A stretch of 64,000 nt of DNA, taken from Odontocerum albicorne (Eukaryota; Arthropoda; Insecta; Trichoptera; Odontoceridae). Positions 1-10,689 of the stretch are shown piece by piece; position 1 is the stretch's first letter; each line of letters opens with the position of its first letter. The stretch spans positions 13,329,753-13,393,752 of the forward strand of contig OX463846.1 in the NCBI GenBank assembly GCA_949825065.1. The letters are read 5' to 3'. Both the position numbers and the translations under genes were made by a program. The notes beneath the pieces are model-generated. The model worked only from the letters and a program-made list of their open reading frames with translations, was not told the DNA's origin and did no database searches.

Positions 1-790
1 TCATCCTCTCTGCATGCTACCTTCAATTTTTTTTCGTCATCTTACTTGCATCATTAATTTTATACATGAATCAATTTCTAATTTTCCACGCATTAATTTG
101 TGATGTCTTCACTCCATCTTATTTCATATACGAGTTATGAAATTCCACATTTTTTTCTTAGTATACGCATATTGAGTATAATAGTCAAGTACCGTATATT
201 AGTATAATACTAATCTTACTTTTATCCTTCTTCTGCTACGTCCATGTTTCACTTCCACATGTCAAGGTAGACACCAATATCTATTATATATTATTATTTT
301 GTCTGCTTTTGATATTGCGCGGTTATAGTATATTGCATGATGATCTCCGTTTACCTTGTTTCTTGTCGCTAACCTTCTTTCTATTTCTCTTTCAAATCGT
401 CCATCAAACATAACTCGTATATCTGTTTAAATTTTTCTTAGTGAACTCATACATCGAACACACTTTTTACCATATCATTTTCGATAACCATATGTTTGAT
501 TTCGCTTCATTCATTTTCAAACCATTTACTACACATCTTTCATACAACTTATTTGTCATATCCCTTAAATCGTCTACATTTTCTCAAACACAACCATGTC
601 ATTAGTATACAGAAGTCTATTTTCACAAACACAACCATATCATTAGTATACAGAAGTCTATTTTCACAAACACAACCATATAATTAGTATGCAGAAGTCT
701 ATTTTCACAAACACAACCATATTATTAGTATACAAAAGTCTATTTTCACAACCATATCATTAGTATACAGAAGTCTATGGTATATACAAT
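1..790 (-). mobile_element. Degenerate non-LTR retrotransposon RT fragment (family A)
   Basis: Read on the minus strand this is a decayed reverse transcriptase of the type common in lepidopteran genomes. Near 595-625 it gives LYTNDMVVF, aligning with the family's LLYADDMVLF catalytic box, so one of the motif residues is changed (YTND for YADD). Near 495-540 it reads CVVNGLKMNEAKSN, near 345-410 DGRFEREIERRLATRNKVNG, and near 240-265 GSETWT, all in the expected RT order. Stops and frameshifts lie between these blocks, so it cannot make an enzyme. The 5' part of the protein lies beyond the tandem array at 601-778 or is lost. The element runs off the left edge of the window. Confidence 0.8.
601..778. 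repeat. 41-bp tandem array inside the RT remnant
   Basis: Units begin at 601, 642, 683, 724 and 759. The first three steps are exactly 41 bp; the fourth is 35 bp because of a 6-bp loss. The unit starts ATTAGTATACAGAAGTCTAT and contains the sequence that encodes the catalytic-box region of the adjoining minus-strand RT remnant, so the array seems to have grown out of that sequence. Confidence 0.9.
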
Positions 791-799
791 TATAATATT

Positions 800-1090
800 T
801 AACTCATTTTTATTCCTCACCCATAATCTTTGAAATCGCACACACATGAATCTTTATATATTGAACTGTTTTTTCTCGCTTTTCTTTTATTCGTATTCTA
901 TATTTGCGTAAATGTTGAAAGCGTGGTTGAAAGTTAAAATTAGGATGATCATGACCTTCAGTCCTCTTAACCAAGCCTCAGGTTTTAGAATCACCGAAGT
1001 AAAAACTCATTCTCATGTGTTGAAAACACTACAGAATACTGATACATATCAATATTCTATTGACAAACGAAATTGACAATCTTATTTTTT
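800..1090. other. AT-rich spacer, nothing recognised
   Basis: AT-rich sequence next to the RT remnant. It may include more eroded RT sequence at its left end, but I see no readable motif. Confidence 0.4.
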
Positions 1091-1165
1091 TTAATACCAT
1101 TAGAATTCGAACTTCAAACCTTCCGTTGCAAGACAAGTGTCTTTACAACTAAGTCACGAGTGTCG
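1090..1165 (-). mobile_element. tRNA-derived SINE head, minus strand
   Basis: The minus strand carries a box-B-like segment (from GAATTCGAACTTCAAACC on the plus strand) and a box-A-like segment (from ACTAAGTCACGAG) spaced as in the other SINE heads of this window. No cloverleaf acceptor stem is present, so it is a SINE remnant, not a tRNA gene. Confidence 0.5.
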
Positions 1166-1617
1166 GAAGGCTAACGGCGTAGATGTCTAATCAAGTTGAC
1201 ACTTTTCAGTATGTATTTTTAATGAACACTTAAGCGCCATTGATGATAATAAAAAATAAAAAATACAACGCCATTTCGAGAGCAGACTCTCAGCAAGGCT
1301 GTCCTAAAAGTATTATTTTGTTTGTTTTCGGGAAGTGATAAAGTTCATTGAATAGTTTCAAAAATTGATTAAACCTATTCAGACCTGGTGACCATTATAA
1401 TGAACACAGAGTTCATATGCACTTTGTAAACAATTTTGTTGTATATTTCTGTTCTCAATGATAAATGTAGTGTAGAATACTGAAGTATCGACTTGGAGCA
1501 TTTTGAGTGCCATCTATCTAAACAAATACGACACAATATTGCATTTAGTATAAATAATACACTCACAAGCAAGAATATTTTTTGTAAACCATAGAATTGA
1601 TTCAGATCTGAAGAGGT

Positions 1618-1690
1618 AAAGTTATTAACTATTGTTAATAACTTTACTTTATTATTCATACCGCGTTTATTAACGCGGTATGAATAATAA
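1618..1690. repeat. Hairpin (inverted repeat)
   Basis: Arms 1649-1666 and 1673-1690 are perfect complements around a 6-base loop; they include ACCGCGT and ACGCGGT. Just to the left, 1618-1645 holds a second small palindrome built on GTTATTAAC and GTTAATAAC. Confidence 0.85.
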
Positions 1691-1694
1691 AACG

Positions 1695-2990
1695 ACTTGT
1701 GAGTAAATCAACTCATCCGCATGCTCACAATATTTTCTCTAATGCCCAAGTAAACACAAATGGCAATGTCATACAAAATTCAAAAACGGCCCACTGAAAG
1801 CAAAAGACGCCCCTGTTTCTCCGATCCACTTACGCCTTATAACTGGCTGCAAACAGAAATGATAGCTATAAACTTATCTCCCCGCACTTTATGGCTCCAA
1901 TAAATCAGGACAGGTTGGCTACCCTCAGCTTAAACAGTGAGGGTCCAATCTGCAGAAAACGATCTATCTACAATGTGTCGGGAGCGGAGATTGGAGAGTA
2001 AAGGCCCGGATAGACGATAGATTTCGTTGCCGATACCCATGTTTTTCGTATTTTTCATCGAAGACTTGCTGCACGTGTGGATTTGACCATTTAATAGACA
2101 TTTGTCATTTTGTAGAAGAAAAATTGTTAGAAAATTAATATTAGGATCTTTAGTTATGTTAAAAGGACTAAAATTAAACGATTTATTTAAAATAAACTCT
2201 TATTAAAATTGTACTTTAATAAAAGTATTAGGTAAAATCTTTCAAATTGAAAAAAAAAATAAATGACACAAGACAGTAATTTATTAATAGTTATGTATTT
2301 GTATAAACGTAAGAAAATAGATGCCTTGAATATGAGGTGTTGGCGACGTACGAGTATTTTGCGTATATCACGGACAGCACGCGGGACAAATGAATAAATT
2401 CTCGAATGATTATTAATTGAACATCGTTTGTCTTCAATAATACAACTGCGAATTCTCAAGTTCTTCAGTCATATGAGATAGGAGGATATAGTTGACATAC
2501 CGTGATCCAAGAGAAAACAGAAGGATTAAGAGACTAATCTGGTAAGGAATGCAATCCGCGGCTCACTCCAGGAGTATAGTAGAGATGCTATTAATTGTGA
2601 AAAATAGAGGCGTACCCTTCATTCTGTAGTGCTGACAATTTTCACACAAGATCAAGCCTAACGCTTAAGATTGCTTTGTAAAAAGCATAACAAATAAAAA
2701 GGAGGTATTTGTATTGGATGTTTTTCTTTCTGTTTGCTTAGCAAATTTTTGAAGTGATTTAATGGAAGCTGTTCGATGATAACCTTTACATATGGTCAAA
2801 TTAATTCAGAAAAATGCATTCAAATAAAAGTCAGCAGTCAGTTATTTATTATAAGGTCAGTTATTATAAGGTCAGAGAGATAGGGATTCAAAGTAAAAGA
2901 ACTTGATTAAATTTAAGGAACAATAATTAAACATTTTTTTATTTCTATCGCAGAAATATCCATGTTATCATTTGTATATTTCAGAGTAAA
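1695..2990. other. Unassigned stretch with a GC-richer patch
   Basis: Positions 1790-2060 are noticeably GC-richer than their surroundings but show no clear ORF or known motif. A minus-strand open stretch at 2187-2459 is basic and tail-heavy in Phe and Leu; I do not recognise it. The rest is AT-rich spacer. Confidence 0.4.
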
Positions 2991-3004
2991 GATTGTAGAA
3001 CTCC

Positions 3005-3125
3005 ATATTAGAAGATTGGAACCTTTTCTGGTAATAGACCCACCAAGTTGTACTGCATACAACGAATATATAATATGGTACAAAGTTCCTGTTAAATAAT
3101 ACAATACAATAATTTCATAAGCATC
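3005..3125 (+). mobile_element. SINE 3' body fragment
   Basis: The segment GGTAATAGACCCACCAAGTT followed by GTACTGCATACAACGAA matches the tail of the complete SINE at 25.6-25.85 kb (GGCAATAGGCCCGCTAGGTT and its following bases). It ends in an AATACAATACAATAA-type run. Confidence 0.6.
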
Positions 3126-3204
3126 CACTACCTTCCTTTCTAATACTCATCTTCTGCATATTTAATCTGTCAATAATAGTAGGTTCGTATACCGAGTTAG
3201 ACAG

Positions 3205-3250
3205 CCTTTTGAGGAGAGTTTGTTCTCTAAACGGCGCTACATAAATTGTC
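3205..3250 (+). repeat. Short dispersed repeat (CTAAACGGCGCTA family)
   Basis: Contains GAGAGTTTGTTCTCTAAACG followed by GCGCTACATA. The same core recurs twice in tandem at 34.4-34.5 kb and once, diverged, at 58.1 kb. Confidence 0.6.
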
Positions 3251-3529
3251 ATTTTATTAATATTAATTTACTACCCCGACACGTATTTTTACTTTCTATC
3301 CCAAAGTTCTCTTTAGGCGGAAAAATCTCGGTTTTTTACGAGACCAATGTTTTGATGTAACTATTGTCTCACCAGAAATGTGTTCCTTTGAAACATGATG
3401 GAAGAAAATAAATGTTTTTCACAATTAACCTGTATTTGATAGTAAAACTTTTATACATTTTTGCCTAAAACAGTAAATACAATTTGGGCAATAACAATGT
3501 TATTTCTTGATAAATATTCTAACACGAAT

Positions 3530-3760
3530 ACAAATGGCTGAATAAGGCAGTAGACGAAAAAAAATCGTAGATGTTGCCGAGAGCGTGACCACCCAAAGTT
3601 GGAACTGAGCAGGACGTGTTGCCAAGGACAGTGAAAGAAGAGTAGGAAGACAGCTATCAAAGTTGACGACATCCGTAAACTGGCTGGAAGCAATGTGCTC
3701 ATGATAGGAACGAGTGGTAGAGGAGAGCGTAGGTAACATATATATGCAATACTCGAGTGA
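3530..3760 (+). mobile_element. RT C-terminal fragment (family C), plus strand
   Basis: The plus strand reads a run like GRVAKDSERRVGRQLSKLTT, and then SVNWLEAMCS, interrupted by stops. The order resembles the post-RT tail of insect non-LTR elements (a GHVAR-D-RWG start, then GR--GRP-TRW-DD, then GS-WM). Very eroded; only the C-terminal tail is recognisable. Confidence 0.5.
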
Positions 3761-3769
3761 ACCTTGAGG

Positions 3770-4310
3770 ATTTAATATGATGATGCTGATTCTAACTTAA
3801 TTCTGTTACTTTATTTCATAGTCTATGTGAGCCATTACCCAGTTCTTTGTTTCAAGAAATAATTATTGAAGCTTTCGATTACACTTGATAAATAAAATAA
3901 ATAATATGTGCTGTCGGTACTTTGATGATTTAAAACTAATCCTACCATTTATTTATGATCTACTCTATTTGGCAACTTGCCCATAAGTCTTGTCTTGTCT
4001 TGAAGTATCAGGATACGATTGATATTTCTACTTTTTTATTTCTTTAAAACAATGTCCTTCATGATTAAAAAGCTTTATTCTACAAACAAGCTTAATTGAT
4101 ACATTAGTCGAGATCATTTTGTATTTCACCAAATATAATATATCTTTATATACAAGATAATTAACTCAACCAATAAGTAGGAAGCATTTAATATAAGACA
4201 TTGATAATGATTAGAAATATTACCAACTTTTAATGACTGAGATTAATTTACTTCTTTGTGAAATAACATATAAGGACGTATAAATGCAAAAATAATCCGA
4301 CATTTATTTA
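3770..4310. other. AT-rich spacer
   Basis: No ORF, RNA or repeat recognised. Confidence 0.4.
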
Positions 4311-4314
4311 TAGT

Positions 4315-4551
4315 GTTTAGTAAGGAAGGATATTGTAAGAAGGGCTGCAGTATACGATATAGTTTAGTAATGAAAGATATTGTAAGAAGGGTTGCAGCAT
4401 ACGATAGAGCTAAGTAAGGAAGTATATTGTAAGAAGGGTTGCAGTATACGATAGAGTTTAGTGAGGAAGGATATTGTAAGAAGGGTTGCAGTATACGATA
4501 GAGTTTAGTAAGGAAGGATATTGTAAGAAGGGTTGTAGTATACGACAGAGT
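4315..4551. repeat. 47-bp tandem array, five copies
   Basis: Units begin at 4315, 4362, 4409, 4456 and 4503, each exactly 47 bp apart. The unit contains AAGGAAGGATATTGTAAGAA and GGGTTGCAGTATACGATAGA. Copies differ at a few bases, the third copy most at its start. Confidence 0.95.
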
Positions 4552-4589
4552 TTGTGATGGGTTTTAAACATAAGGATATGCAAGCGAAA

Positions 4590-4805
4590 TTCCAACATGA
4601 CAAAAAAGTGATGAAAGTAAATTAAATCCGATAGAAATGAGAGAATTGCGTAGAATGTGTGGAAAAATAATATAAAATAAGGAATCAGGATGAATGCGTC
4701 TTTAAAGAGGATACAGTGCTTAATAGGAGTATTGAAATGGTTTGATCACGCAGATGGAATAAATGGTGAAAGATTTACTGGCTACGCAAAGATTTAATAA
4801 CAGGC
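4590..4805 (+). mobile_element. RT C-terminal fragment (family A), plus strand
   Basis: Plus-strand decayed reading: a segment like IEMRELRRMCGK near 4630-4665 and one like WFDHADGINGERFT near 4738-4775, which align with the family's ALRRMCG and RWFGHV-RMN blocks. The region follows directly after the 47-bp array. Short, frameshifted and non-functional. Confidence 0.65.
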
Positions 4806-5094
4806 GCACACATTTTTGGCGCATGCGAGTATTGTATACAGGTGAAATCTTTCACCATACTGGGAACCTTTTTAATGTTTTTTTCGATACCATCGGTTAT
4901 CGAACACACTTCAAATGATATGTTTGATTATGATTGCGAAGTCATAGAAAGTCAACATTCAATTGTTCATCTTTCGTTTTGGAGCACTTATAACATATTA
5001 TATATGTGAGGTAAGTCTACACCCGACGAAAATAAATGAAGTTCCTGCAGCCCAAAAATAAAAAAAATAAAATGTCCCACTCTGGTAAAAGAGC

Positions 5095-5335
5095 TTGTAT
5101 GATTACAATAGCCACACGCGCTAGACGTGCGCGAGTGTTGTTACCTATTTACCCACGGTATTTGTATTGCTAATATAATACTTGCGATTGTGAATAACGA
5201 GTTTGGTTCCTTCTTTAGTGGTTCTTAACACAAAGGCTCGAATGATGGGGCCGAATGCATTGATGTTCTCTGGCCATGTTCTTAAAAATGTCTAAATCAC
5301 CAATTCGGATAAGTTAAAGGTTACTAAACGAAGGG
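5095..5335 (+). mobile_element. SINE 3' body (type 2)
   Basis: Begins around GCTAGACGTGCGCGAGTGTT and runs through CGAATGATGGGGCCGAATGC to CACCAATTCGGATAAGTT. The same body, diverged, is at 22.9-23.3, 26.76-26.98, 34.3-34.4, 48.15-48.35 and 62.45-62.56 kb. No tRNA head is recognisable just upstream. Confidence 0.7.
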
Positions 5336-5339
5336 ATGA

Positions 5340-6390
5340 AAATGTATTTGATCAGTCACCAAACACGAATATAATCAAAGTCTTCAAACACGAATATAAT
5401 CAATATAAAATTTCAACTTGAAATCCCTTCATAATCAATGTTGAATACATTTATTTAAAAGTCATTTAAGAATTAAAAATATTACCTTACTTATTTACAT
5501 GTTATAAACATTTTTGGGTATATACGAGTACATATACGAGTATAACCATGAAGATAAGCTTCACCCATAGTTTTGCAAGGCCATTGTATGGCGAAACAGT
5601 TGTCAAGGAGTAAATAAATAAAGGATGTAGAACTAACTATCAAAGCGTTTAATTTCGATTTCCCTATTTCAATTTCATTCTTTAATGTTGGCCCAGAGAA
5701 TCGACTAAGTAATTTTCCTGTAGGTGTTGTTATTTATTATCGCGTTGAGTGTATTATTATATTAATATAAAATAAGTGAATATATGTCAATGAAAAAAGT
5801 ATAGTGAATGCTTTTTAAATTGATTCATGCCAAACCAAGTCTATTATTACACTTGTATTATTTATTATGTTGTTATATATGACCCTATATGGCACGGAAG
5901 GGAAGTATAATTTATTATTTTACAGTGCAATATAATGACAGTAATATTCATTATTTTTTACAAAACAAATTATTGTAACACTTTTTAATTTACTTGGTAT
6001 TAAAACTCTTGTAGAAAAAATATTAAATAATTTTTTTAAATATCTTTTTTTCCGAATATTAAGATTAATAGAAGATATTGTCTTGAATATAAACATAATT
6101 AAATAGTGAAAAAGTTTTTGAACTTGTAAAACCGAAAAATTACCTATGATTTTCCAGAAAGAAAGATAAATATTTTATATTGAAAAAGGGATCTGACTAT
6201 TAAAAAACGACCATGGTTGAAGATTCAAATGAGGGCAAAACTAAGAATAAAACGAATTGTCGATATTGTAGATGAAAATAATGAAATAATTAACGAGTTA
6301 AAATGAACCATACGGAAATATTAAATATTAGATTCAAAGGCTTTATCTCCCAATATGAATGTGTTGAACATACGTATGTTACAAGTTATT
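5340..6390. other. AT-rich spacer
   Basis: Contains a small direct duplication of CAAACACGAATATAATCAA near 5360-5402. Otherwise nothing recognised. Confidence 0.4.
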
Positions 6391-6394
6391 ACGC

Positions 6395-6625
6395 CATTTC
6401 TTTGTTGGGGTAAGCAGAAATGACAATCTTTCCTACCTCAACATACATCTACGAGTATACACCTTTTCATACAAACGTATACGATTTCTATTACTTTCTA
6501 CATTTTATTTTTCAAAATATCATTCTCTTCATCCAACCAAATTCTCCTTGGTTTTTCTCTTACACGCATTACACTTACATTTGCACTGAATACGTTGTCT
6601 ACGATTTTAATATGGTTTAATTTAT
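6395..6625 (-). mobile_element. 3' end of family A retroelement, minus strand
   Basis: The minus strand carries the family's distal coding end, eroded: plus-strand CATCCAACCAAATTCTCCTT corresponds to the block before the 3' end (WLDQ region), and GGGGTAAGCAGAAATGACAA to the terminal segment. The layout matches better copies at 14.8 and 17.5 kb. Confidence 0.65.
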
Positions 6626-6629
6626 ATTT

Positions 6630-7290
6630 TTTAAATTTCGTGTCCAAATATGCCTACGCCTCAATGAAACATATTTAAAAAAAATTGAAAATAAGTATAT
6701 ACTTCAGAAGAATTATATGCTATGGACCTGCCACTCCACGTGAGACTCAGAAGGCAAAGCTCCCAGAGGTCATATTTCTAAAAGCAAAATTTCGTTATGT
6801 ACTACTGCCCCAGACCTTTCCCTACTTTTAAAACTATAAAACATAGCTTAAATTCCAGCCTCTCAGAAAAACTCAACCAGTAAAGTGTCTTTAACACGGG
6901 AATTATAAGTGCAAAAAATATTCGAGTCGAAAAAAAAGACCTAGACCTTTAACGATGGTGAAAGGAATGAACTACATATCAAAAAATAAAACTTAAGTTA
7001 AAAAAATAAACAACAATTAGTGAGACATTATTTTTTACTTACACTTGAGAGGTTAAAAAAATTGTCTCGCTTGGCTTTGAGTTAATTGTCATGAACAAAT
7101 TTATTTCAAACGTTCTCTTTGTATTTAAGTCCTTAATGGGATATCTCCATTTTATCTAATAAAATAATACCAATTAATAAATGAAGTACGAATTATGTAT
7201 GTAATAACTTAAGAAATAAGTGTGTGTAGTAAATATGTGAATACAGGAGTGTGAATTTTACAAGCGTTTTAGTATTTAGGAAAAATACAT
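6630..7290. other. AT-rich spacer
   Basis: No recognisable feature; AT-rich throughout except a mixed-composition patch near 6720-6830. Confidence 0.4.
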
Positions 7291-7296
7291 GAAGTT

Positions 7297-7587
7297 TGCT
7301 ATTAAGAAATGAGAATATTTTGTTGGCTGACCTTGTTTGTTATTAAAAAATGAGAATATTTTGTTGGCTGGCCTTGTTTGCTATTAAGAAATGAGAATAT
7401 TTTGTTGGCTGGCCTTGTTTGCTATTAAGAAATGAGAATATTTTGTTGGCTGGCCTTGTTTGCTATTAAGAAATAAGAATATTTTGTTGGCTGGCCTTGT
7501 TTGCTATTAAGAAATAAGAATATTTTGTTAGCTGGCCTTGTTTGCTATTAAGAAATGAGAATATTTTGTTGGCTGGCCTTGTTTGAA
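7297..7587. repeat. 41-bp tandem array, seven copies
   Basis: Units begin (at ATTAAGAAAT) at 7301, 7342, 7383, 7424, 7465, 7506 and 7547, exactly 41 bp apart. The unit contains GAGAATATTTTGTTGGCTGG then CCTTGTTTG. Copies are nearly identical, with single changes (GGCTGA, ATTAAAAAAT, AATAAG), so the array is recent. Confidence 0.97.
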
Positions 7588-7589
7588 GA

Positions 7590-8265
7590 AGTGGTTCTCT
7601 TAATCCACAAAATGTTGTTTATTTTTTACATTGTCATGTAAGAGTTCCTGTTCCGCCCTTCGGTTCACCTTTCATTAAAACAATTTTAATGGAAAGTAAT
7701 AAATAAAAAAAAAAACTTTATTGTATTGATGATAATCACCCCTTGGCCAACAGACAATATATTATAATTTATTCAGATCAAGTATTTGTAAAATAACCAT
7801 CAAAATTTGATAATTTATAGCCTCCGAGACCCAGTGAAAGAACGTCAATACAACATTAATCATGTATTTATTAACAGGACGACCACTGCAAGACGAATTT
7901 CGGAAGGGATGTTATAAACAAAAATATTATTTCGCTTTAGAATATAAAAGTGATCCCATACATAAAGGTGTAATCTTCAAATTAAAAATAACAGAAAGGG
8001 CAAAAACAGTATAATTAACTGTTTATATCAGAAAAATTGTTCTGTTTGTATTATATCGGCAAAATGTTTTTTTCTACAGTTAAGTGGTAAAAGTTTATTG
8101 TTTGTAAAACGCTTGCATAACACGACAGCACATATTGGGTTATCAATATGGGTATTGTTTAGATTTTCATATGATTTTGACTACTAAGAAAGTGAAGAAG
8201 CTGTTCTTACCGGGGTGAATTTATTAAATTGTATATGTTTGTTTTGTTGTTTGATTTATATTATT
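7590..8265. other. AT-rich spacer
   Basis: No recognisable feature. Confidence 0.4.
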
Positions 8266-8269
8266 TTTT

Positions 8270-8392
8270 CTATTGTGTAACACATCTTACATCTCATTCT
8301 TTTTGTTTTCCTATTGTGTAACACATCTTACATCTCATTCTATTTGTTTTCCTATTGTGTAACACATCTTACATCTCATTCTATTTGTTTTT
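8270..8392. repeat. 41-bp tandem array, three copies
   Basis: Units start at 8270, 8311 and 8352 with CTATTGTGTAACACATCTTA followed by CATCTCATTC. Unrelated in sequence to the 41-bp arrays at 601 and 7297. Confidence 0.95.
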
Positions 8393-8478
8393 GTTTCATA
8401 ATCATTGTAAAAAAAGATCATTTGACCGTTGACATTGAATAAAATAAAATATAAATCAGTGAATTCAAATAATTATTT

Positions 8479-8660
8479 GTTATTACATTTTATATTGTTT
8501 AAGTAAACAATATAAAATGTAATAACAATTGTTTAAGTAAACAATATAAAATTTTATAACAAATATCTATAGCAAGTGCTATAGATATTTGTTATAAAAT
8601 TTTATATTGTTTACTTGTTATAGATATTTGTTATAACATTTTATATTTTTTATTTGCTAG
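8479..8660. repeat. Compound AT-rich inverted repeats
   Basis: Arms 8479-8501 and 8504-8526 are complementary (GTTATTACATTTTATATTGT and its complement). A second hairpin has arms of about 38 bp, near 8537-8573 and 8577-8614, meeting near AGCAAGTGCT. Part of the second arm is repeated again, directly, at 8618-8660. Could extrude as a cruciform. Confidence 0.85.
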
Positions 8661-8664
8661 AGAT

Positions 8665-9105
8665 ATTTGTACTGAAAATATTGAAGGTTATTCTACCTCC
8701 TTTTAAATTTAGAAGGTGTGTTTTGTCAGCAAAGTAATTTCTATAAAGTCACTAAACAATAAGTGCATCAAATAATGAATATAGATAAAGGAGTTACAAA
8801 TAGTATCGAAGAATGAAAGATCCAACACTTTTAAGGTATAAAATAATGGATTTGATTTTTCTTTCATTTCACTCCTTAGAATTAGATAAAACTCAATAAG
8901 GAATAGTATAAAAATCGAATTATACAGAAATTTTAATAAAATCTATGAAAAAAAATTGTAGTAAGAAATATTAGTTGTACTTGACGGGCTAATAAGCTTA
9001 ATTTCATATTGTGAGAATGAAATAAAATAATTGTATTGCTGTTAACGAATTAATTATTTGTTACATTACGCAGAGAAGTACGACTATGTGTCGTGTCACA
9101 CTTCT
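8665..9105. other. AT-rich spacer
   Basis: No recognisable feature. Confidence 0.4.
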
Positions 9106-9107
9106 GT

Positions 9108-9175
9108 TGCTTACAGTATAACCTAGCGGGTTTATACCCATGTAGAAATCTCTACCATCCCACAGCAAATATGTT
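9108..9175 (-). mobile_element. SINE 3' body fragment, minus strand
   Basis: Plus strand reads AACCTAGCGGGTTTATACCC followed by ATGTAGAAATCTCTACCA, the complement of the SINE tail seen at 25.75 kb (ATTGCCACACGGCAATAGGC, then CCGCTAGGTT). Confidence 0.55.
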
Positions 9176-9484
9176 GTCAATACTTTAGTGAGAACTATAC
9201 TGAAATCCTTTTTTACCAATCAGAACACGGAGGAAATATGATAAAAGAAAATAAAGTGTGACATTTTGTATTTGTATGTTTGCTTTTGTGTGTATCGATT
9301 GCATAGTTGGTATACTATGTTATAATGTGTGTGCGTGGCCTGTGGGATGTGAGATCGATTAAGAAAACTGATCACGCCACTTTTTGGTTAAGGAAACAAG
9401 CATTTTGTTACATGTTATAGTAATATTGCTTGCCAGGAAAGTAGATTCAAATTTCTACAATAGATGTTGTTTATATAAAATGAG

Positions 9485-9645
9485 TATTTACGGGATTCGA
9501 ATCCGTTACCCTCGGACCAGAAAGCATTTCTTACACGATCAGTCATTAAGGCGTCCTTAGGGTGGTTTTAATTAATATTAGACTGAAACCCTAAATCTAT
9601 GTTGGAGGACAGGGGTCTTACCAATCAGGCCGAAGAGGGATTTGT
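9485..9645 (-). mobile_element. Two tRNA-like SINE heads, minus strand
   Basis: GGGATTCGAATCCGTTACCC (9493 on) is the complement of a B box with flanks, and CGATCAGTCATTAAGGCGTC follows where the A box is expected. A second, shorter tRNA-like piece follows near 9605-9645 (GGGTCTTACCAATCAGGCCG). Neither forms an acceptor stem. Confidence 0.55.
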
Positions 9646-9654
9646 GTAGCCTGT

Positions 9655-9745
9655 TAAAAATTATATGATAGGAATGAAAATGTTAGCGTTGTGTCCTCTC
9701 TACCTATTCTAACAGGGAAATGGTGTATTATTTTTGTATATAGGT
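9655..9745 (+). mobile_element. 3' terminal scrap of family A retroelement
   Basis: Reads ATGATAGGAATGAAAATGTT, then CTCTCTACCTATTCTAACAG and a GTGTATTATT end. This is the degenerate 3' end that occurs at each plus-strand family A copy (compare 20.2, 36.57 and 60.55 kb). Confidence 0.55.
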
Positions 9746-9749
9746 TTAA

Positions 9750-10310
9750 ACATTTCTTCGAGACAGCATTCCATGAGAATTACTAGGCTTTTATGTAATA
9801 AAAAAACAACTTTTAATTACAAATAAACAAAAAAGATTTATTTTATCGTGTTCACGTGACGCTAACAAGAATAAATAAAATGCCGTGTTTCTCAAAATTA
9901 CACAATATGTGCAATGGAAAAAAAACACTCATTAATCCTTAATAGTCCGCATTAGTAGGGTCGCACTGCAACACCAGGAGAACAAGTCAAATTACCTTAC
10001 TATATCTGACATGACGTATAATTTTGAGCTATTAAATTAAATTTACGATCATATATATCGTACAATTGTGTGAAATATAATATTTATGAGTGGCATACGC
10101 GAGGAATAACATTAATATATTATTAAATTGATTTGACTTAGATATTTTAATAGCACGGCATATTACATTTATTGGGTATGTAAATTATAGTCAGAGAAGC
10201 CGAAATACTTGTTTTGTGTGACTGAATATTTGTATGGGCGTTTGTACGAGAATGAATATTATTGTCTTTTTATTTCATTGTCATATTTCATTTAAATATG
10301 GACATACGAG
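9750..10310. other. AT-rich spacer
   Basis: No recognisable feature. Includes one TACGAGTA octamer just before the mariner element. Confidence 0.4.
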
Positions 10311-10482
10311 TATGTATAAGGTGTTAACATAAGTTGTGTCCGTTTTTTTTTTCAATTTAAAAATGAGCAGCAAAAGTAAAACAAAATGGTAAAAGTCATT
10401 CGAAAGAAAATTTTCTTCTCTACAAGATATTGTGTTTGCTTTTACGTTACATGTATTATTTTATTTGATTACGAGCCTTCAA

Positions 10483-10655
10483 AATGGAATTTTATGTAGA
10501 CGAAAGTGAGCATTATCGACACCGCCTCCTGTTCGCGTTCAATCGAGGGAATACAGCTGCCAAAGCTGCTCGCGATATTTGATAAGTGTACAGTGAAGAT
10601 GCTATGAATGAAAGGACAGCTCGTCGATGGTTTTTGAGTTTCAAAGACTGAGATG
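10483..10655 (+). pseudogene. Mariner transposase N-terminal fragment, left arm
   Basis: Starts ATGGAATTTTATGTAGACGA and reads MEFYVDESEHYRHRLLFAFN then RGNTAAKAARDI before a TGA stop. A continuation reads like VYSEDAMNERTARRWF. This is the N-terminal helix-turn-helix DNA-binding region of mariner transposases. It duplicates, in inverted orientation, the start of the minus-strand copy at 11193. The homology ends near 10646, where the sequence jumps to the distal part of the other arm. Confidence 0.88.
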
Positions 10656-10689
10656 AAGATCCCCTTCAAACATTTTCCATCACCATTTT

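Noticed and set aside
4315..4551. CRISPR-like array
   Set aside because: Whole 47-bp units are repeated with no unique spacers, and the setting is eukaryotic. The same applies to the arrays at 601, 7297, 8270, 12481 and 43266.
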